DNA of 64,000 nt from Rosenbergiella nectarea (GTDB taxonomy: Bacteria; Pseudomonadota; Gammaproteobacteria; Enterobacterales; Enterobacteriaceae). Below the pieces are notes generated by a model, which had not been told where the DNA came from, ran no database searches, and saw only the letters and a program-made list of their open reading frames with translations. Made by a program: the position numbers and the translations under genes. This document shows positions 18,046-27,441 of this stretch, piece by piece; within the stretch, counting starts at the first letter, position 1; every line of letters begins with the position of its first letter. The stretch lies in contig NZ_FOGC01000001.1 in NCBI RefSeq assembly GCF_900111105.1, positions 1-64,000 of the forward strand, given 5' to 3'.

Positions 18046-19338
18046 TTAGTGAGAAGTCTTTTTAGCGCGTTTTTTTACCGTACCAGTAGCCAGTTTTTCA
18101 GCGGTTATTTTTTCCAGTAATGCTTCCGCACTATTAAGCCCACTAATCAGCTCGGGATTTTCCTCGCGCCATTGGGCGGTTAATTCACCGCGGAAAGCTT
18201 TGGCGAGGATGGATTGGGTTAGATTATTTATCCGTGATAAAGCATTATCCGTCATCGTTTCAAAAATACTAATGCAGCTGAGATGTTTATCAACATCTTT
18301 AATTATTTCGTTTTGTTCTTCCAATGATGGAATAGGTAAAATTAATGAAGATAGCTCTTTACTATTTATATTATTCACACCAGATGTTGAGCGCGCGATG
18401 TTTTCTATAATCTGACGTATCTGAGGGCTTTGCAAGCAATAAGTCACATATTCTGGAACTGCTATTTCTAAATTCAATCTAATTCTAATAAGATATCCTG
18501 CATATAAAAACCCAGTGTCTTTTTCAGATACCATAGCTACTTTACCTACTAAGTCAACGCTCCCATTTGATCTAATTAGTAATAAATCTCCTTTTTTTAA
18601 GGATAGAGTAGATAGCTCCTTTTCGTCAAAATAAGCATATTTCAAATTTGAATCTGTTATATGACCTGAACCAATATTAGGTATACGAAGAACAGCAGTA
18701 TCTCCTTCAGTCTCTGAACATTTTTTTGATGTTCCATATCGAATATCTTCAGAAATGCTACCAAGCGATGTTGAGAATTGCTCTTTAGAATTTTTATCAG
18801 AAGAATATTTAATTATGATCGCACTCAACACCGACTGCCTAAATCTTTTCAAAATTTTAGGGATATTTTCCAGACGTGTTTTAATACTCTCCACGCGAGC
18901 CAAAAGGTCATCGAGTTTATCAGCGATGATTTTTTGTTCGGCTAAAGGTGGAAGATTTAAAGAGTAATCTTCAAAATTTCCCATCTTTATATAATTGGTA
19001 GCAGAGCCATACTGTTTTTCTTTACTGTTCTTTTCCCAATTGGATAAAAGGTTAAAGTAAATGAATTTCGGCTCACATCGAAAATCATAAAGAATATAGG
19101 TTCTTTGGTACGCTTCAGCCCGCCCTTTAAAGTAAGCAACATGGCCGACATTAGCACCATTACCGGGAAGTATAATGAGTTCACCTTCAAAACTATATGT
19201 ATCAGCTTTTAGCGGTTCTAAAGCACAAGTAAAAAATTTGTAAGCACCATCAATTGATGCATGGTTAGCGTCAACCTTCCCGGTTTTAACATTACATATG
19301 TCTAGAAGATTCACAGATATAAAGGATGTTGAATCCAT
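18046..19338 (-). CDS. hsdS: Type I restriction enzyme specificity subunit HsdS
   Basis: The protein is about 430 aa with two target recognition domains, each followed by a conserved coiled region: NLPPLAEQKIIADKLDDLLARV near residue 135 and LPIPSLEEQNEIIKDVDKHL near residue 345. The C-terminus ends in SILAKAFRGELTAQW and a basic tail. It dictates the DNA sequence methylated and cut by HsdM and HsdR. The start ATG overlaps the hsdM stop (TGATG), so translation is coupled. The recognition domains are visibly more AT-rich than the conserved parts, as expected from domain exchange. Confidence 0.93.
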   Translation of the reverse strand: MDSTSFISVNLLDICNVKTGKVDANHASIDGAYKFFTCALEPLKADTYSFEGELIILPGNGANVGHVAYFKGRAEAYQRTYILYDFRCEPKFIYFNLLSNWEKNSKEKQYGSATNYIKMGNFEDYSLNLPPLAEQKIIADKLDDLLARVESIKTRLENIPKILKRFRQSVLSAIIIKYSSDKNSKEQFSTSLGSISEDIRYGTSKKCSETEGDTAVLRIPNIGSGHITDSNLKYAYFDEKELSTLSLKKGDLLLIRSNGSVDLVGKVAMVSEKDTGFLYAGYLIRIRLNLEIAVPEYVTYCLQSPQIRQIIENIARSTSGVNNINSKELSSLILPIPSLEEQNEIIKDVDKHLSCISIFETMTDNALSRINNLTQSILAKAFRGELTAQWREENPELISGLNSAEALLEKITAEKLATGTVKKRAKKTSH

Positions 19339-20957
19339 CACTTAACCCCACCTAATATCTCATTCAGCAACGTCTTCTGCATATCGGCTTCATCGCTAGC
19401 GCCCAGCTCCCGCATCAATGCATCCAACTCACCGAGAGCCTGTACCAGTTCACTCATGGCTTCTCCGGCTAATACGGCGGGTTCTGGCAGGCTGGCTGCA
19501 TCCACGCTGCTATTATCTCGTAGCCAGGAGATATCCAGCGAATCGCCTTTGGTGTCGCGAATCCACTCCCGGGTAAAGACCCGCCAGCGGCTAGTTGTGA
19601 TGCGCTCAGCCACATTGTCATTTTCAGCCGTATCAGGGGCCTCAATGTCTTCAGCGTTAAAGCTCCAATCCCCTTCCTGGCGAGGGCTGTTACCGTTCGG
19701 CGAGTCACCAAATATATTTTCAAAAGGTTTTAAATGGTTCTCATTGAAGGGGGTGCGCTTGCCAAAGCTCGGCATATTGGTGCGCAGGTCATAGACCCAG
19801 ATATTTTGTGTACAGTTCTCTTCCTGGTAGTTATCTGCCTCAGTACCTTTGGTGAAAAATAGCACATTGGTTTTCACGCCTTGGGCGTAAAAAATCCCGG
19901 TAGGTAAGCGCAGAATGGTATGCAGATTACATTTATTCATTAGGTCCCGGCGCACATCGGTGCCGACTCCGGCCTCAAACAATACGTTATCTGGTAAAAC
20001 CACGGCCGCGCGGCCGCCTGGTTTTAGATTACGGTAGATATGCTGTAAAAAGGCCAACTGCTTATTACTAGTCGGGTAGGTAAGGTCATCCCGAGTAATA
20101 CTGGCTTCGCCCCCTTTCGCGGTACCAAAAGGCGGGTTAGCCAGAATAATATCGGCTTTCGCCAGCGCCTGCCCGGCCATCCCCAAAGCATTACCCTGAT
20201 GCACTACCCCTTCATCATCCCCTTCCATGCCGTGCAGCAGGCAGTTCATCAGCGCCAGACGGCGGGTTGAGGGTACCAATTCAATACCGACAAAGGCTTT
20301 GTTTTTCTGAAATTGCTGTTCTTTGGCGGTCAAATCATAGAGATCATCGGTATGAGACTTAATATACTGATCGGCAGCAATTAAGAAACCGGCGGTGCCT
20401 GCCGCCGGGTCTTGCACCACTTCCCCCGCCTGGGGTTTGATGCAGTTAACCATGCTGTTAATCAGTACCCGCGGGGTAAAATACTGCCCGGCGCCGGACT
20501 TGGTTTCACCGGCGTTCTTTTCCAGCAAACCTTCATATAAATCACCCAGCCCATCTTTCTGAACACTGAACCAATCAATGTGGTCCAGCGAGCGGATCAG
20601 TTGTTCCAGGTGGCGTGGTTCACGCAGGCGGGTTTGGGCATCGGCATAGATAGCAGTAATCAGCGGGTCGGCATGCACCACGTTACCTTCAGCATCTTTA
20701 CCGGTAGAGAGTTTCAGCAAAATCTGTTTGTAATCATTCAGCAGGTTAATACCGGATTTCGCGTTTAAATCGGTCCAGCGGCAACCTTCTGGCAGAGTGT
20801 GTTTATCCAGTGTCTCAGCTTCGGTGTTCTCATGTACCATCTTGATAAACAGCAGCAATACCAGCTCAGTGACATAGTCGCTGTAATTAATGCCGTCATC
20901 ACGCAGCACATCACACAGGTTCCAGAGTTTCTGGACGATTTCGTTATTATTACTCAT
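19338..20957 (-). CDS. hsdM: Type I restriction-modification DNA methyltransferase HsdM
   Basis: This 539-aa protein has an N-terminal helical HsdM_N domain (residues about 5-130) and an N6-adenine methyltransferase domain. SAM motif I is DPAAGTAGFLIAAD near residue 183, and the catalytic motif IV is NPPFGTAKGG near residue 275. It methylates adenine at the site chosen by HsdS and, with HsdR, forms the restriction complex. It is encoded 66 bp after hsdR and overlaps hsdS by one base, so the three genes form one operon. Confidence 0.95.
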   Translation of the reverse strand: MSNNNEIVQKLWNLCDVLRDDGINYSDYVTELVLLLFIKMVHENTEAETLDKHTLPEGCRWTDLNAKSGINLLNDYKQILLKLSTGKDAEGNVVHADPLITAIYADAQTRLREPRHLEQLIRSLDHIDWFSVQKDGLGDLYEGLLEKNAGETKSGAGQYFTPRVLINSMVNCIKPQAGEVVQDPAAGTAGFLIAADQYIKSHTDDLYDLTAKEQQFQKNKAFVGIELVPSTRRLALMNCLLHGMEGDDEGVVHQGNALGMAGQALAKADIILANPPFGTAKGGEASITRDDLTYPTSNKQLAFLQHIYRNLKPGGRAAVVLPDNVLFEAGVGTDVRRDLMNKCNLHTILRLPTGIFYAQGVKTNVLFFTKGTEADNYQEENCTQNIWVYDLRTNMPSFGKRTPFNENHLKPFENIFGDSPNGNSPRQEGDWSFNAEDIEAPDTAENDNVAERITTSRWRVFTREWIRDTKGDSLDISWLRDNSSVDAASLPEPAVLAGEAMSELVQALGELDALMRELGASDEADMQKTLLNEILGGVK

Positions 20958-21023
20958 AGGTCTTCCGAAGAAGGCCGGTAACCCGGCCTGTTTGCTGAAA
21001 AATTATGGGGAAGGGTAGCACAA

Positions 21024-24000
21024 TCAGGCAGTTTTTGGAGACCATAAGGTGTCGCTCATCTGCTCGAGAATACTGTCTAACTGGTCATCCAGTAACACAT
21101 TGATCCTCTTCGCGCCACCGGCATCAGAAAAGCACTGATTCACAAAGTGTTTATCCAATACCACTTCATGTACCAGCTGTTTAGCCAGACGCTCCAGCCA
21201 CTTTTTCTGCACAGTGGTCCAGCGATGCCGGGCATAAATGCCATCCAGTGCCTGCTTAACGCGCTCTTCAAACGGCATTAGTGATTCCCCCAAAGCCGCC
21301 TGGCGAATATGGCCGATAATGGTAGCGGCAATATCCTGATTGCTCTCCGTGCGAATGGCAGAGCGCAGGCTAGCCTCACTGTAGCCCGCCTCATCCAGTA
21401 GTAAGCGGATCTCTTTAAGCTGCTCTCGCGTCAGGTCCTTCGGACGATTTATCACTACCGATAGGGCTGCGGACTGGTTGAGGTTATTTTTGATAAACTC
21501 GCTAAAGCTCTGTAGATAATCCGCCGGTTTTTGATAGCGCCCGTAGTTTTGCTCTTTACTGAGCAGCTCATCTTTATGGTCAGAGATCACCGGGCGGTAT
21601 TCACTCCCCAGCAGGGCCCCTACATCTTCCAGCTGTGTAATCAGATTACGGTGCTGTTTTAGAAACACAGAGGCTTGCTGCGGGCCGATTTTATGCAGAT
21701 GCTGATGCAGATTTTTCGGCTCAACACCCCATAAGGCTTCCAACTCATTTAACTTTTCACGCACCTCTGGCTGCCTGTCGGCTTTGCTTTCGGCTTTACG
21801 CAGCACACGCATCACTTTCTGACTCAGTTGATTAAGAAGGCTATCTGCTTGCGTTTCGATGGCGCTGTCCCCCGGCGTGTTGAGGGCGGTGGCTAGCACA
21901 TCATCATCGGCGAGCTCTGCAACCAGCTGTTCAATACTGATCCCGGCATTTTTGACCAGCGGTTTCATGGTGTTGACATCTTTTAGCGTGGCATAGAGAT
22001 CCACTGGGTCGTGGATCCAGAATACGGTTTTACCGATTTCATCACAGCGCCGTGTTGCCCGGCCAATCATCTGCTCATAGAGAATGCGGGACTTCACGCG
22101 CCGTAGGAATACCAAATGCGTGATAGGCGGGACATCAATCCCAGTAGTCAAAAGGTCAACCGTAATGGCAATACTTGGATAGCGTTCATTTTTAAAGCGT
22201 TTAATCAGCTTGCTTACCTGATCGCTTTTACCGGTAATTTTTTGTATCGAAGCCTGGTTAAAATCGGGATTAACATCCCCCATGGCTTTATCTAATAAAC
22301 GCTTAACCATATCCGCATGGGTATCGGTGGCGCAGAAAATTAAGGTCTTTTCATTCCCAGCAGGATCGATCTCTTTCGCCAGCTCTTCACAAATCACTCG
22401 GTTAAACTCTTCGGTAATCACTCGGCGGTTAAAGGCCTCGATATCAAAATCGAGTTCATCTTCCAGTTCACTGATATCCACTTCACCGGTTTCGGTGTCA
22501 ATCGCACTGACCTCATCCCCTTTCTCAAAGTGAATACCATGCTTACTCAGCACTGTGGTATAGCGAATCGGCGGTTCATGATCGATAAGCCAGTCTTCCG
22601 CCACCGCTTCGCGATAAGAATAGGTATAGACCGGATGACCAAAAATCTCGCTGGTATGCTTGGCTGGGGTAGCTGTTAAGCCAATTTTTATCGCATCAAA
22701 GTAGTCCAGCACCCGACGATAGCTGGAAAGATACTGGGCATTATCACGGATAGCCAGTTCGCCCTCGGTCATCTCCTGATCGAGGGTATATCCCCGGTGC
22801 GCCTCATCAATAATAATGCAGTCAAAGGTATCCACCGCGGGCGGATTGCCTGAACGATAGATACGACTGACCATCGCCTGCACCGTGGCCACCTGAACAC
22901 GGGTTTCCGCCTCTGCCGCCATATCCCCCAGTTCAGCAATATTGTAGATCTGGGATAACGTCTGGTTCTGCTCTAATGAAGTCTCTTTAAAAGCATCTTG
23001 AGCCTGTTCCCCGAGGGCTGAACGGTCAACCAGAAACAGAATACGTTTAAAACGGTCAGCTTTTAAAAAGCGATAGATCAGGCCGATAATAGTCCGGGTT
23101 TTACCGGTGCCAGTGGCCATCGCCAGTAGGACTTCTCGTGCCTCGTCTTCCAGAGCTGTTTCCACCGCTTTAACCGCTTTTTCCTGATAATCGCGTAAGC
23201 CAAGGTAGCCAAAAGGTTCATTATGTAGTTTGGCTTCAGCTTCGGCTCGGCTGCGATGGAGGCGGTCTATCAGCCCTTCAGGGGTAATAAAATTTTCTAA
23301 CGGGTAGCGGGTATTATCCGGAGAGCGAACATCCCGGAACCAAGTCCCGGAAAACTCTGCCGACTGCTTAATATAGGGGCGTCCATTGCAGGAGAATACA
23401 AAGGGGATTTGGAACACCTCTCCGGTACCGTCATCCCAGCCTGCCGTTAACCCCTCTTGTTTCCAGGCAGGCGTTAATGAGGCATCAAACTGAAAGCTTT
23501 TGCTATAACGCTCAGCTTGAGGGATCTTTCCGGCAACATTTTCATTTTTCTTTTTCGCTTCAACCGTCGCAACAGGGATTAGCCCGCAGAATAAAACGTA
23601 GTCGGCTCTGCCACGTTCACCATTCAGGGAGGTAGGCCATTCAGCAATGGCTTTATTGATCCCTTTTTCTGGTCGAGCGCCTTTTTGGTAGGTCAGTTCT
23701 TGAGTATCTGCCAGCCAGCCCCATTCATTCAACTGCTGGTCAATCAGAATACGTGTCAGCTCTTCGGTCATTACCTGCTTGCGAGCTGAACTGGACTTAC
23801 GATTAAACGCTTTACGCTGGGCAGTGACTACCTGTTGCGCCTGTTGAGCAAGCTGCTCCTGAAGGGCCTTTAACTTAGCATCATACTCCTTTTGCAAGCG
23901 CAGCAAATCTTGCTGATTGATTTCCAGCAGGGTTTGTTGTTCGCGTGCCTCTTGATCCATCGCCTCGGCCAGTTGGGCATACTCTTCTTTTTGTTGTTTG

Positions 24001-24548
24001 AGTAACGCCTGTAGTTGTTCGCTGCTTTCCAGCTTTTGATTGGTGGCCAGCAATGTCTGTTTCAGCTTTTCAATGGCGAGCTGAGACTGGGTTAACTGAG
24101 TACTAGGGTCATGGGGCGCGGTAAAGGGGCCGGGATTAAACCCACTTCCAGCATTGCCAAAGGTTTGATGAAACCAAATCGCTAAGGCACGGGCGATGCG
24201 TAAGGCATCCATAGCTTCCCGGTGTTTGGTCTGAAACTGATGGGTCGCTTTATTCCCTTCAATACGTAAGGTATGAAATAACTGGCGAATGGCGGGGTCG
24301 AGCTGTAGCTCTCTGTCCAATCGATAAAGCAGTTCTTGTTGACTGGGGTTATCTTCCAGATTGATATTTAACCGCACAGCAATATTCTGAGCAAGAACCT
24401 CACCAAATTGGCGTAATTTCATCAGCGTGGTATTCGGGTCACTGGCAAATAGCCGCTCAGCCGTTGCGGTTATCTGTACAAACAGCGGATCATATTCTTC
24501 CAGAAAAGCAAAGTTCGCTGATAAAGGGGGGATCGAGGTGGTCAACAT
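21024..24548 (-). CDS. hsdR: Type I restriction enzyme motor/endonuclease subunit HsdR
   Basis: This 1174-aa protein has three visible parts. The N-terminal region (with FLEEYDPLF near residue 18) carries a long coiled coil around residues 170-260. The nuclease core ADYVLFCGLIPVATVEAKK near residue 320 has the D...ExK pattern. The superfamily 2 translocase has Walker A ATGTGKTRT near residue 475, DEAH in IIIDEAHRGY, LTATPAKHT, and QMIGRATRR as motif VI. The ATG at 24548 was taken because GAGAGGAG precedes it. It lies next to the left end of the fis satellite and is the first gene of the hsd operon. Confidence 0.95.
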   Translation of the reverse strand: MLTTSIPPLSANFAFLEEYDPLFVQITATAERLFASDPNTTLMKLRQFGEVLAQNIAVRLNINLEDNPSQQELLYRLDRELQLDPAIRQLFHTLRIEGNKATHQFQTKHREAMDALRIARALAIWFHQTFGNAGSGFNPGPFTAPHDPSTQLTQSQLAIEKLKQTLLATNQKLESSEQLQALLKQQKEEYAQLAEAMDQEAREQQTLLEINQQDLLRLQKEYDAKLKALQEQLAQQAQQVVTAQRKAFNRKSSSARKQVMTEELTRILIDQQLNEWGWLADTQELTYQKGARPEKGINKAIAEWPTSLNGERGRADYVLFCGLIPVATVEAKKKNENVAGKIPQAERYSKSFQFDASLTPAWKQEGLTAGWDDGTGEVFQIPFVFSCNGRPYIKQSAEFSGTWFRDVRSPDNTRYPLENFITPEGLIDRLHRSRAEAEAKLHNEPFGYLGLRDYQEKAVKAVETALEDEAREVLLAMATGTGKTRTIIGLIYRFLKADRFKRILFLVDRSALGEQAQDAFKETSLEQNQTLSQIYNIAELGDMAAEAETRVQVATVQAMVSRIYRSGNPPAVDTFDCIIIDEAHRGYTLDQEMTEGELAIRDNAQYLSSYRRVLDYFDAIKIGLTATPAKHTSEIFGHPVYTYSYREAVAEDWLIDHEPPIRYTTVLSKHGIHFEKGDEVSAIDTETGEVDISELEDELDFDIEAFNRRVITEEFNRVICEELAKEIDPAGNEKTLIFCATDTHADMVKRLLDKAMGDVNPDFNQASIQKITGKSDQVSKLIKRFKNERYPSIAITVDLLTTGIDVPPITHLVFLRRVKSRILYEQMIGRATRRCDEIGKTVFWIHDPVDLYATLKDVNTMKPLVKNAGISIEQLVAELADDDVLATALNTPGDSAIETQADSLLNQLSQKVMRVLRKAESKADRQPEVREKLNELEALWGVEPKNLHQHLHKIGPQQASVFLKQHRNLITQLEDVGALLGSEYRPVISDHKDELLSKEQNYGRYQKPADYLQSFSEFIKNNLNQSAALSVVINRPKDLTREQLKEIRLLLDEAGYSEASLRSAIRTESNQDIAATIIGHIRQAALGESLMPFEERVKQALDGIYARHRWTTVQKKWLERLAKQLVHEVVLDKHFVNQCFSDAGGAKRINVLLDDQLDSILEQMSDTLWSPKTA

Positions 24549-24989
24549 CAGGCTCCTCTCGCAATCACCCGTCACTTTTTGCTGCTATGCAACGGCTGAA
24601 ACGTTCGATTATGGGAAATATATCTCAAAATCATAACGCTGTGCTGTTTTTAATCAAGCGATTAACCTTGATTGAGTATCAATATCGTAGGAAATAATAC
24701 AAAAGACGATTATTTTTCTTATCGATAAACGCGGCAAGGTACAGCTCATAGACCGGAAGTGAAAATCGATAATGCTAATAATTATTGATTTAGTTTATGA
24801 TACCTATAAGGGCTAAATCTCCACCTAGATGGCTGTTTTATGCGGATGATAGTATCCGTAAGATAGTTGTCGCTCATGTGTTTGGGGAAATGGGAATAAA
24901 TACAACAGGGGGAAGGAATAATAAGTAGGGTTAGAGGATGTCTGAGTGTTAGGGAGGACGTTATAAAATACCCTAAAGTCACCCCCATA

Positions 24990-25022
24990 AAAAAAGGCAC
25001 TCTCCTTGCAGATAATGCCTTT
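24990..25022 (-). terminator. Original fis-side terminator stranded at attL
   Basis: AAAAAAGGCA and the downstream TGCCTTT pair to form a hairpin with a T-run on the minus strand. It parallels the fis terminator at the other end of the element. It was presumably the host terminator of fis before integration. Confidence 0.55.
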
Positions 25023-25062
25023 CTTTTGAATCAGTTACGAATGAAGATTAGTTCATGCCGTA
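25013..25062. repeat. attL: 50-bp direct repeat of the fis 3' end
   Basis: This sequence is repeated at 39781-39830 in the same orientation with 5 mismatches and no gaps. The last 15 bp (TTAGTTCATGCCGTA) are identical and correspond to the last codons and stop of fis. That block is the likely crossover core. Confidence 0.9.
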
Positions 25063-25192
25063 CTGTCATATTACACGTCCTCATGCTTTCTCATGTTATA
25101 TTAAATAATCAATATAATCAGTCACTTAGTATATTTTTCATACTGTACATTGTTCCAGTGCTTTCTCTTGTTTATCCTGTTATGCAATAAAC

Positions 25193-25218
25193 CGTGGGGT
25201 ACTCGGTGGGGTACAAAA
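25193..25218 (+). repeat. Integrase arm-type site, left
   Basis: GTGGGGTAC occurs twice, 3 bp apart, followed by AAAA. A nearly identical pair lies at 39727-39753 in the same orientation. Paired repeats inside both ends of an element fit arm-binding sites of the N-terminal integrase domain. Confidence 0.65.
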
Positions 25219-25235
25219 ACTGGGATGAACTAATT

Positions 25236-26468
25236 ATGGCTGGTGGTCTTAATAAACTGACTGATAGAAAGCTAAAAGCTATTCATGGAGTAGCCTGTCA
25301 GAAGCCCTATAAACTCTCTGACGGGGCTGGTTTACTTATCCGCGTGTCAGCAAAGGGATCGATTAGCTGGGCTTTTAAATACCGCTTAGGCGGTCGAGAA
25401 AGTGAAGCGATCATCCTTACACTAGGTAAATATCCAGATATGGGACTTAAACAAGCCAGAGACTCCCGCGATAAATGCCGTAATTGGCTCGCCGATGGTA
25501 AAGATCCCCGCTTGCAGCTCAATCTCACTATGGAAGAAAGCCTTAAACCAGTGACAGTTCAAGAGGCGATTGAATACTGGATAAGGGAGTACGCCGAAGA
25601 TAACAGGGCGAATGTCGAGAGGCATAAAGCTGAGCTAAGGAAACACATATACCCTTACATCGGCAAAATGGCCTTATCAGACTGTGAGACTCGGTACTGG
25701 CTAGGCTGTTTTGACAGAATGAAGAAGCAGACCCCTGTAGCTGCTGGTTATGTGTTCCAAATGTGCAAGCAAGCCTTAAAATTTTGTCGCGTTCGCCGGT
25801 ATGCCGTTAGCTTGGCTCTTGAAGATTTGTCCATCCCTGATGTTGGTAAAAAACAGGCGAAAAGGGATAGGGTACTTAGCGATAAAGAAGCCGGTGATCT
25901 CTGGTCGGCCATAATCGACGGTACCCGCTTCATGCCCTACTATACCAATCTTCTCAAGGTCGCTATGGTCTTCGGTTGTAGAACGCAGGAAATTAGGCTC
26001 TCAGAGTTGAATGAGTGGGATATGGGCGCTTGGGTGTGGACCGTACCGAAAGCGCACAGTAAGGGTGGAGAGAAAATCATTCGCCCTGTTCCTGAAGCCA
26101 TGAGGCCTTTTATCCAAAAATTGCATGAAGAGAATAAATCAACAGGCTTATTTCTTGGGGAGCTAAAAGGGAGTGAGGCGGTTAGCCAGTGGGGGAGGAC
26201 GCTCTATAAGAGATTTGACCATGCTGAGCCTTGGACTCTACACGATCTACGGCGCACCCTAGCAACACACCTCAATAACATGGGGATTGCTCCACACGTG
26301 GTAGAGCAATTGCTGGGTCACTCAATGCCAGGTGTTATGGCAATCTATAACCGAAGTGTATATCTACCAGAAAAACTCGATGCCCTTAATAAATGGTGTG
26401 ATCGACTTAATATTATTGGAGATAATAATTCAAAAGTGATTTTGTTTAAGGGATGTCAAAATGAATAA
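25236..26468 (+). CDS. int: P4-type tyrosine integrase
   Basis: This 410-aa protein has an N-terminal DUF4102 arm-binding domain (LTDRKLKAI, YKLSDGAGLLIRVS, LGKYPDMGLKQAR), a core-binding domain near residues 105-190, and the tyrosine recombinase catalytic residues: Arg in FGCRTQEIRLSEL, His-x-x-Arg in HDLRRTLATHL, His in LLGHSMPGV and the nucleophile Tyr in AIYNRS. The ATG at 25236 was preferred; the longer frame from 25194 reads through the arm-type repeats. It should integrate and excise the element at the fis 3' end. It overlaps the next gene by 8 nt. Confidence 0.95.
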   Translation: MAGGLNKLTDRKLKAIHGVACQKPYKLSDGAGLLIRVSAKGSISWAFKYRLGGRESEAIILTLGKYPDMGLKQARDSRDKCRNWLADGKDPRLQLNLTMEESLKPVTVQEAIEYWIREYAEDNRANVERHKAELRKHIYPYIGKMALSDCETRYWLGCFDRMKKQTPVAAGYVFQMCKQALKFCRVRRYAVSLALEDLSIPDVGKKQAKRDRVLSDKEAGDLWSAIIDGTRFMPYYTNLLKVAMVFGCRTQEIRLSELNEWDMGAWVWTVPKAHSKGGEKIIRPVPEAMRPFIQKLHEENKSTGLFLGELKGSEAVSQWGRTLYKRFDHAEPWTLHDLRRTLATHLNNMGIAPHVVEQLLGHSMPGVMAIYNRSVYLPEKLDALNKWCDRLNIIGDNNSKVILFKGCQNE

Positions 26469-27300
26469 GTATTCTAATCAAATAGATGAAGTGGCTATTA
26501 CATTATACGATTCAGGACTCTTGCCCGATTATAAAAAAAAGATACAGGATCAAGATAAGAACTCGCTATATTCTATGGGATGCATATTAGATTCTCGTGA
26601 TTGGGGAGAGCAAATATCAGTCAGAGAAGTAATGTATAAAATGCTTACTGATAAGCGAATGGAGATGGCTTGGCCTGCTCTAACAAAGAGAGCAAGCGAG
26701 TGCCCGATAAGGTCATTATTCTATATGGCTCTGTGCATCGAAATATCTGAAATATACCCAGGCCCTGACGACTGGAGTTTACTGACACCCAATGAAAAAA
26801 AGAGAAAGTTGGATAAAATTAGTAAGCTTGCATTATCTTTATGTCAAGAGATAGCTAATACACCTCTCGATAGTAATGTAATGGAATATGCTAATCATAA
26901 AATGTATTTTGATAATTTTAAACAACGCTGTATGAGCAATAAGTATAGGGAAAAAATTGATTTTAGTTTGAGTGCTTTTTGTAAGTTAGAAGGCAACTTT
27001 TATATTAAAAAGCAAGAAAATTTAGAAAATGCTGTAGCTAACTCTTGGGCTGATATTGGCGTAATGGGGCCTAGTGTTAGCTCGTTGCTTCAAGATATAT
27101 ATTCAAAAGCAAAAAACTCTAATTATGAGTCAGTGATAAAAAGAAAGAGTCAAGTTCGAAGATCTTATTTTATAAGGAAATTATCGGCCTTCTTCCAAGA
27201 ATATTTTGATACACCACTCCACAGTATCACTGCTGCCATTTGTTCTGTATTTCTCGATGAAGATATATCGATAGAGGAAGTCCGTTCTACGATTAGATGA
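26461..27300 (+). CDS. Unknown cargo protein coupled to the integrase
   Basis: This 279-aa protein of unrecognised family starts inside the last codons of the integrase gene (8-nt overlap), so it is translationally coupled. It is lysine-rich, mostly helical in appearance and has no signal peptide or membrane segment. Cysteines are scattered (for example in SECPIRS and LSLCQE). The coding sequence is visibly more AT-rich than the integrase and head genes, suggesting separate acquisition. Its position between integrase and alpA is where satellites often carry accessory genes. No function can be read from motifs. Confidence 0.75.
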   Translation: MNKYSNQIDEVAITLYDSGLLPDYKKKIQDQDKNSLYSMGCILDSRDWGEQISVREVMYKMLTDKRMEMAWPALTKRASECPIRSLFYMALCIEISEIYPGPDDWSLLTPNEKKRKLDKISKLALSLCQEIANTPLDSNVMEYANHKMYFDNFKQRCMSNKYREKIDFSLSAFCKLEGNFYIKKQENLENAVANSWADIGVMGPSVSSLLQDIYSKAKNSNYESVIKRKSQVRRSYFIRKLSAFFQEYFDTPLHSITAAICSVFLDEDISIEEVRSTIR

Positions 27301-27343
27301 CATTGGCGTAAAATAAGGTGTCAGACTGCGTTTTACGCCAATG
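27301..27343. terminator. Inverted repeat after the cargo gene
   Basis: The 13-bp arms CATTGGCGTAAAA and TTTTACGCCAATG are perfect complements with a 17-nt loop, directly after the stop codon. No long T-run follows on the plus strand, so it may be a terminator or a regulator-binding site ahead of alpA. Confidence 0.5.
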
Positions 27344-27408
27344 GTGGTTTTCAACATAAAAAAGCTGAAATATCGCCAATTACATACATCTTAAACATGA
27401 TTAATAAT

Positions 27409-27438
27409 AACTCCACAAAACACAGAAACAGTGGAGTT
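27409..27438 (+). promoter_or_regulatory. Inverted repeat overlapping the alpA ribosome site
   Basis: AACTCCAC and GTGGAGTT are complementary with a 14-nt loop. The right arm contains the ribosome site of the gene starting at 27442, so the hairpin could hide it, or it could be an operator. Confidence 0.4.
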
Positions 27439-27441
27439 ATT

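Larger units (their letters stand above)
24549..25235. other. Intergenic region containing the left attachment end
   Basis: About 690 bp between hsdR and the integrase. It holds the hsd promoter region, a copy of the fis terminator and the attL repeat. An integrase arm-type double repeat lies just before the integrase gene. Confidence 0.5.

Noticed and set aside
25194..25235. Longer integrase start at 25194
   Set aside because: The extra residues are encoded by the arm-type repeats (GTGGGGTAC) and have no ribosome site. The family start is the ATG at 25236.
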